From NCBI GenBank assembly GCA_947472645.1, contig CANJBQ010000004.1, positions 1-64,000 of the forward strand: a stretch of DNA of 64,000 nt, written 5' to 3'. Each line of letters begins with the position of its first letter. The stretch's first letter is position 1. The position numbers and the translations under genes were made by a program. Positions 58,352-64,000 of this stretch are shown here, one piece after another. Below the pieces are notes generated by a model. The model was not told the DNA's origin. It searched no databases and was given only the letters and a program-made list of their open reading frames with translations. This DNA comes from Burkholderiaceae bacterium (GTDB taxonomy: Bacteria; Pseudomonadota; Gammaproteobacteria; Burkholderiales; Burkholderiaceae).

Positions 58352-58780
58352 TCAGAAAGAAAATTGTCGTAAAGCTTCCGGCATACCTTGAGAGATTGCC
58401 ATTTGCTCTTTAGTGGCGTAAGTCGTCGCATCCCAAACTTCAAGATGACTACCCATGCCCAACAAAATAACTTCTTTCTCAATTCCGGAGGCGGCTCTTA
58501 ATTCGGGACTAATCAAAATACGGCCTGATCCATCCATATCTACTTCTGAAGCATTTCCAAGAAAAATTCGGCGCCACCAATTAGCTTCCATTGGCAACTT
58601 CGCAATGCGCTCACGAAAAATTTCCCATTCGGCTTGTGGGAATAGAATTAAACATCCCTCAGGATGTTTTGTCAGCGTTACACGCCCAAGACCCTCTGTT
58701 TGCAAGGCGTCACGATGCCGAGCCGGAATAGACATCCGTCCCTTAACATCTAAACTGATCGCCGATGCACCCTGAAACAT
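58352..58780 (-). CDS. mraZ: Transcriptional regulator MraZ
   Basis: [19 protein letters not shown]; first gene of the dcw cluster. Confidence 0.97.
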   Translation of the reverse strand: MFQGASAISLDVKGRMSIPARHRDALQTEGLGRVTLTKHPEGCLILFPQAEWEIFRERIAKLPMEANWWRRIFLGNASEVDMDGSGRILISPELRAASGIEKEVILLGMGSHLEVWDATTYATKEQMAISQGMPEALRQFSF

Positions 58781-58789
58781 TCCATTTTC

Positions 58790-58814
58790 CCCACTTTTTC
58801 ACACTTTCTCCCAC
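58790..58814 (-). promoter_or_regulatory. MraZ-binding repeats
   Basis: Minus strand GTGGG-N5-GTGTG-N5-GTGGG, strict 10-bp period upstream of mraZ. Confidence 0.85.
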
Positions 58815-58841
58815 TTTAAAGCCTATATAGGGAATGGTCAA
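58813..58841 (-). promoter_or_regulatory. Putative sigma70 promoter of mraZ/dcw
   Basis: Minus strand TTGACC-N17-TAAAGT, -10 abutting the first MraZ repeat. Confidence 0.6.
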
Positions 58842-59018
58842 GAGTTTTAGAGGAATTTTGATATAGTTTTTCTTGTATTTACAAGAGCTTAGAGTAATCC
58901 AAGTATATTTAATTATTAAAATAATAATATAAAACAAGGCCTTATAAAAGATATCTCATCTTTCAGTTGAAATAACTTGGTAAGAACCCTCATTCATGTG
59001 ACTAATTTATTAAAAATT

Positions 59019-59651
59019 TCAAAGATAATATGCCGTTTTGGTCATCACTTTAGACACGCTTTGCATAACATTTTTGATGATTTGGGGTAATTCCTTCGCC
59101 CCCGCGTCTCGAGCCATTTGTCCATGAGCAAATTCCTCTGCCCGCATTTGTTCCAAGATCGCTCTGGAGGCAAAATCTTCAAGCGGCAAACTTTCGAGAT
59201 GACCTTCTAAGTGACTTTCGACTTGCTTTTCTGTCTCGGCAACAAATCCTAAACTCCAAGCATCTCCAGCCAGTCCCGCCGCAACCCCCATCGTAAAAGC
59301 TCCTGAGTACCATAGTGGGTTGAGCAAACTTGGTCTTGATCCCAACTCTTGCAAACGCTGCGCACACCAAGACAAATGATCTTCTTCTTCAATGGCCGCA
59401 GTGGCTAATTGATGCTTAATGGCTTCTGATGCGCTTGTTAAACGTTGGGCTTGATATAGCGCCTGCGCGCAAACCTCCCCAACATGATTCACTCGCATTA
59501 ATCCTGCAGCATGCTTTCTTTGTGCATCAGATAGCTCGTGAGAACCATTGATCTCCGGCAGGGGGGTCGATCGTCTTTGAGGGGTGATACCCATTAAAGT
59601 TCGAAGAGCTTTATCGCCCTCAATAATGAATTGGTCAATGTTGAACTGCAT
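59019..59651 (-). CDS. coq7: 2-polyprenyl-3-methyl-6-methoxy-1,4-benzoquinone monooxygenase
   Basis: [30 protein letters not shown] di-iron motifs. Confidence 0.95.
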   Translation of the reverse strand: MQFNIDQFIIEGDKALRTLMGITPQRRSTPLPEINGSHELSDAQRKHAAGLMRVNHVGEVCAQALYQAQRLTSASEAIKHQLATAAIEEEDHLSWCAQRLQELGSRPSLLNPLWYSGAFTMGVAAGLAGDAWSLGFVAETEKQVESHLEGHLESLPLEDFASRAILEQMRAEEFAHGQMARDAGAKELPQIIKNVMQSVSKVMTKTAYYL

Positions 59652-59747
59652 GGCTATTTTATCTATTCACGATCATGTAAGTTAAATCATTTTATGTCAG
59701 TGTGAGAAAAATTTCTGATGTAGGTCCATGAATCATATTTCAACTAT

Positions 59748-60701
59748 TTATTTTTTGATTTCGTCATATAAACCTGCCATCTGACCAATCACTTCTGCAG
59801 TCGATGCGGTATCAGACAAGGATAAGCCTTGCGCCATTGCAGCAGTATAAATTGGGGCAGTGGCATTAAAAATGGGTAATGGGCATCCTACTGATTTAGC
59901 AAGATCGCCAATAACCTGCATATCTTTTTGCCAAACTTCTACCTTCATCGTTGGTGGAGTGTACTGACGATCAATCATAAATGGCATACGCAGTCTCATC
60001 ACTCCGGTTCCAATGACGGGACTGGGGCCAAAAATATCCAAGACATCTTGAGGATCTAAACCAATTTTTCTAGCAAAAATAGTGGATTCGGCACAGGCAA
60101 CATTATAAATAGCGACTAAATGATTGGCGATCAATTTCATTTTAAGCCCATTACCATAAGGTCCTACATAGGGGTACTGATCAGCTAGTGCTGCAAGAAT
60201 CGGCCGAATCTTTCGACAACTTTTTTCTTGACCACTCACAAAGATCGTCCACGCACGATCTTTCATTCTTGCCGCAGTTCCACTGATGGGGCAGTCGAAT
60301 AACTCAATTCCTGGCAGATCTAACTGCTTCGCAATAAACTCTTTATCACTCATAGGCAAAGTACTCGTCTCTATAACTATGAGTTTTTTAGGGCTTTGCT
60401 CTAACGCATTTTTGATTTCATTAAAAACGGTGATGAGAGCCATGCTCGTCGCCAAAGAAATAATCAGCGTATCCGCCTCCATCACAACATCACTTATGGA
60501 TTTGAGAGCTTGGCCACCAGCCCTCTTTAAACGCCGACAGGCACTCGCCTCAATGTCGTACCCGACCACATTAAATCCTGATTTTATAAGGGTTTCAGCC
60601 ATAATTCCGCCCATAATACCTAAACCTATAATGCCTATTTTGGGTGGAGATTTTTTTGTCTTTTTCATCAATAACTTTACGTAATGGTTGGTAGTGGTCA
60701 C
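59748..60701 (-). CDS. NAD(P)-dependent 3-hydroxyisobutyrate dehydrogenase-family oxidoreductase
   Basis: KIGIIGLGIMGGIMAETL; FDCPISGTAARM. Confidence 0.92.
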   Translation of the reverse strand: MTTTNHYVKLLMKKTKKSPPKIGIIGLGIMGGIMAETLIKSGFNVVGYDIEASACRRLKRAGGQALKSISDVVMEADTLIISLATSMALITVFNEIKNALEQSPKKLIVIETSTLPMSDKEFIAKQLDLPGIELFDCPISGTAARMKDRAWTIFVSGQEKSCRKIRPILAALADQYPYVGPYGNGLKMKLIANHLVAIYNVACAESTIFARKIGLDPQDVLDIFGPSPVIGTGVMRLRMPFMIDRQYTPPTMKVEVWQKDMQVIGDLAKSVGCPLPIFNATAPIYTAAMAQGLSLSDTASTAEVIGQMAGLYDEIKK

Positions 60702-60858
60702 TCAAAAGTATATGCGCCAAGCTTTAAAAAGCATACCTTTTGAACTAAGTTCAATTGTAATAGCCTTCCATATTTAAAGACTTTATTTAGATAGGCTTTT
60801 TTAAGTTTTGTTACCTTAGTTCTCTTTGTGATAAATGTATCTTTACGAAGGAGTTGGT

Positions 60859-61887
60859 ATGTATCAAAAATATCTGCATGGGCTTATTTTATGTTTGTGT
60901 ACTTCAACATGCCTCGCCACTTCCAATGTCGAATTATATGGCTTAATGGATCAAGGTTTGCTTTGGCAATTACATCCTATGCCATCCTCAAACTCTCATT
61001 TCCAACTTAGCCAAGGTAACAAAATGGCTTCACGGTTTGGACTGAAAGGTCGTGAAGAAATCAATTCTGGTCATTCGGTTTTTTTTGATCTTGAAGGAGA
61101 AACACACCCACGTCATATTCAACCAGGAAGTATTTTTCAACGTAAGAGCTTTATTGGTTATAAAAATCCTAGCCTAGGACAATTCACTCTAGGACTTCAA
61201 TCTTCTGTTGGCTTCGATATTGCTAGAATCTTTGACCCCAGTGGACTGATTCGACAAAAATATGTCATCGATGATTTAAGTGGCAGCTTGAATGGTCGGT
61301 ATGGGAATAAATGGACGCAAGACTCTCTGAAATATACCCTTAGAACCAATAATCTTCTTTTATTAAGTAGCTATCAAATAGCCAATCATCATACCCATCA
61401 ACCAGCTAACTATGCTATCGGTATGAGCTACAAGTTTGGTGACACGCTTTTAGCCTCCTCTTTTTCGTTGACTGATAACCCCAAAATTACTCATCGAAAA
61501 GATAAGGCATATATTGCCAATGCTGGACTAACTCATGCTATGGGTCCAACACAATTAAAGGTGGGATTTTCACACTCTCAACTCGGAAAACTACCAACAT
61601 CACCTCTTAGAACGTCTCAAGAACTTTACCAAATCCAAAATATTGGCCTTGGTTTTAAATATCAACTAAAGCACAATATCGATCTCAATACCGCTGTTTA
61701 TGTCCAAAAAAATATTCGTTATCAACATCAAGATATGTACGGGTACAAATACGTTATTGGTGGAAATTATCATTTTTCAAAAAACACACATGCCTACGCT
61801 TTTATGCATCATGCAACAGGATCCGATGGAGGTAAACCGATCAATCATTTAACCGGCGTTTCTCTAGGGGTCGTTCATCGCTTTTAG
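60859..61887 (+). CDS. Gram-negative outer-membrane porin
   Basis: Signal peptide then SNVELYGLMDQGL, GLKGREEINSGHSVFFDLEGE; C-terminal GVSLGVVHRF; start at ATG 60859 after GAAGGAG. Confidence 0.9.
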   Translation: MYQKYLHGLILCLCTSTCLATSNVELYGLMDQGLLWQLHPMPSSNSHFQLSQGNKMASRFGLKGREEINSGHSVFFDLEGETHPRHIQPGSIFQRKSFIGYKNPSLGQFTLGLQSSVGFDIARIFDPSGLIRQKYVIDDLSGSLNGRYGNKWTQDSLKYTLRTNNLLLLSSYQIANHHTHQPANYAIGMSYKFGDTLLASSFSLTDNPKITHRKDKAYIANAGLTHAMGPTQLKVGFSHSQLGKLPTSPLRTSQELYQIQNIGLGFKYQLKHNIDLNTAVYVQKNIRYQHQDMYGYKYVIGGNYHFSKNTHAYAFMHHATGSDGGKPINHLTGVSLGVVHRF

Positions 61888-62088
61888 ACCCAAACATTCT
61901 AAAAACTGGAAATATTCATTTAATATTGAAAAATCAATATCTTAAATAGTGTTGGTAGTATGAAAATAAGTAACTTCAAGAGTTTTTCTTTCTTTTTGAA
62001 GATAATTCATTGACATGTCATCAATGATTACACACTCCTTTTAGTGAATATGAGCTAAGATAAGACATACTTAGCGAATAAATTATTT

Positions 62089-63279
62089 ATGAAAATTTTT
62101 CCGGAATTTATTGATCAACTCGATATCATTAAAGGCATCCGCCGAGATATTCACGCACATCCAGAATTAAAATTCACGGAATTTAGAACCTCTGAATTGG
62201 TAGCAAATCAATTAAAAGCTTGGGGTATCGAGACTCATATTGGCTTAGGTAAAACAGGAGTAGTAGGAACTATCATAGGCACTTTGGGATCTGGTAAATC
62301 TATCGGCCTAAGAGCCGATATCGATGCTCTACCTTTGCAAGAACATAACACCTTTGCTCATGCATCTACTCATGCTGGAAAAATGCATGCCTGTGGTCAT
62401 GATGGCCATACCGCCATGCTGTTAAGTGCTGCTCAATATTTTTCTTCTCATCGAGATTTCAAAGGTACCATTCATTTTATTTTCCAACCAGCAGAAGAGG
62501 GGGGCGGAGGCGCTCGGGAAATGATGGCGGATGGTTTATTTACATTGTTTCCTTGTGATGCGGTTTTTGGAATGCATAATTGGCCAGGTATGCCTGAGGG
62601 TAGTTTCGGGGTGATTGCTGGACCAATGATGGCGTCAAGTAATGAATTTACGATTACTTTAAAAGGTAAAGGCGCTCACGCAGCATTACCTCACAATGGC
62701 GCAGACCCAGTTTATGCAATCGCTCAATTAGTGGCTTCTTTGCAAAGTATCATCACCCGAAATAAAAAACCGGTAGATACCGCTGTTTTATCGATCACAC
62801 AAATACATGCTGGATTTGCCAGCAATGTTATTCCCGATGATGCTTGGTTGGGAGGCACGATCAGAACCTTTACTAATCCGGTCTTAGACCTTTTAGAAGA
62901 TAGGCTTCGCGAGATTGCACATGGAACTGCTCAAACGTTTAACTGCAAAGCAGAAATCGAATTTATCAGAAATTATCCGCCACTGATTAACCATGTAAAG
63001 GAAACTCAATTTGCTCAAAAAGTCATTAAAGAGCAATTTGGTAGTGATCAATTTATTGAAAATATAGAACCCACGATGGGCTCTGAAGATTTTGCTTTTA
63101 TGTTAGAAAAAATACCGGGATGCTATGTTTTTATTGGCAATGGGGATGGGTCTCACCGCAGTGTTGGACATGGTATGGGTCCTTGCCATTTGCACAACCC
63201 TTCATACGACTTTAATGATCACTTATTGCCAATCGGGGCTAGTTACTGGACCCACCTAGCAAAGTCTTTTTTAAATTAA
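62089..63279 (+). CDS. M20-family amidohydrolase (hippurate hydrolase-like)
   Basis: IRRDIHAHPELKFTEFRTSELV; GKMHACGHDGHTAMLL; PAEEGGGGAREMM. Confidence 0.95.
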   Translation: MKIFPEFIDQLDIIKGIRRDIHAHPELKFTEFRTSELVANQLKAWGIETHIGLGKTGVVGTIIGTLGSGKSIGLRADIDALPLQEHNTFAHASTHAGKMHACGHDGHTAMLLSAAQYFSSHRDFKGTIHFIFQPAEEGGGGAREMMADGLFTLFPCDAVFGMHNWPGMPEGSFGVIAGPMMASSNEFTITLKGKGAHAALPHNGADPVYAIAQLVASLQSIITRNKKPVDTAVLSITQIHAGFASNVIPDDAWLGGTIRTFTNPVLDLLEDRLREIAHGTAQTFNCKAEIEFIRNYPPLINHVKETQFAQKVIKEQFGSDQFIENIEPTMGSEDFAFMLEKIPGCYVFIGNGDGSHRSVGHGMGPCHLHNPSYDFNDHLLPIGASYWTHLAKSFLN

Positions 63280-63282
63280 CTA

Positions 63283-64000
63283 TTATTTCGGTTTAATTTC
63301 AATATCGCCATAAATCGCACTGACGAAAGTTTTTGTATTATCAGTGTCCGTCAATATGCCAATAGCAATAAGTTTTCCAGGGGGCTCATTAAACGCTCTT
63401 TTATAATCTTCCTCGATATCTCTGCGATGAGCTCGCCACTCTCCTAAAAACTCATCACCATAATCTACCGCAATCATTTTGATGCGCGATGTGTATTTGT
63501 TATTTAGGATTTCTTTATCATCATATTTTCGCCCCGACCAGATGTACATCAATGTCGCATAGGGCATTTCCTGTCCACTAATAATCTGCGCCAATTCAAA
63601 CGCCATCTGATCCTTTAATGAAAGCTTTGACTTATCGCCTTCAAAAGCCAAAATTAATCTTAAAGGTGCGTCATCAGTCGCTCCCTGTTGAGGATCTGCC
63701 TGATGCACAATCCCTAAAGCCTTCCACTCCCATGACAATTCATGGCCAGTAATAGGTCTTGGAATTAATGGCGCAATCAAACCCGAAGCACTCGCGTCTG
63801 CTTCAGCATGAAGTGCCAATTTACTTTGCTCCACTTTTAAAACATAATTGGTAAGACTTTTATTGGGCGTTAAGGACCAGGGATACCAACCCCTAAATGA
63901 CTTGTGCTTTTTAATACCCAGTTCAAAGTCTTGTGGATTTATTAAGGAAAATTTCGGAATGTCTTTTAGGGGTTGTAGCGAGCTGTCAAGTTGAGGAGTC
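63283..64000 (-). CDS. DUF3047-like protein, N-terminus beyond window
   Basis: Frame remains open to the window end (FRGWYPWSLTPNKSLTNYVLKVEQSK...), so the listed ORF start is internal. Confidence 0.75.
   Translation of the reverse strand, partial: TPQLDSSLQPLKDIPKFSLINPQDFELGIKKHKSFRGWYPWSLTPNKSLTNYVLKVEQSKLALHAEADASASGLIAPLIPRPITGHELSWEWKALGIVHQADPQQGATDDAPLRLILAFEGDKSKLSLKDQMAFELAQIISGQEMPYATLMYIWSGRKYDDKEILNNKYTSRIKMIAVDYGDEFLGEWRAHRRDIEEDYKRAFNEPPGKLIAIGILTDTDNTKTFVSAIYGDIEIKPK

Noticed and set aside
61923-61940. ATATTGA-AAAA-TCAATAT inverted repeat downstream of the porin gene
   Set aside because: Short AT-rich hairpin with no U-run; plausible by chance.
62011-62020. TGACATGTCA palindrome upstream of the amidohydrolase gene
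   Set aside because: A 10-bp palindrome is expected by chance several times in 64 kb; no supporting context.

Overview
The window looks like a continuous stretch of a low-GC betaproteobacterial chromosome. Gene order and protein sequences suggest Burkholderiaceae, probably Polynucleobacter-like; this is inference, no database search was run. Content is mostly housekeeping: nrdAB, ampD-ccsA-ffh-proS-rppH, proB-obgE-rpmA-rplU/ispB, bioB, a TRAP transporter, coaE-zapD-mutT-DUF815-argJ-secA, and a complete dcw cell-wall/division cluster on the minus strand (mraZ-rsmH-ftsL-ftsI-murE-murF-mraY-murD-ftsW-murG-murC-ddl-ftsQ-ftsA-ftsZ) followed by a peroxiredoxin gene and lpxC. I found no CRISPR array, transposon, prophage, rRNA or tRNA, and no clearly new multi-gene system. 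The best leads are small: a near-perfect 29-bp palindrome inside the start of ccsA upstream of ffh, a 19-bp inverted repeat around a promoter-like element between ftsZ and the peroxiredoxin gene, a 22-bp perfect palindrome upstream of ispB, an apparent membrane-anchored zinc-ribbon/AmpD fusion, a ProB lacking the PUA domain, a small membrane protein coupled to a split TRAP transporter locus, and readable NrdR and MraZ operators.
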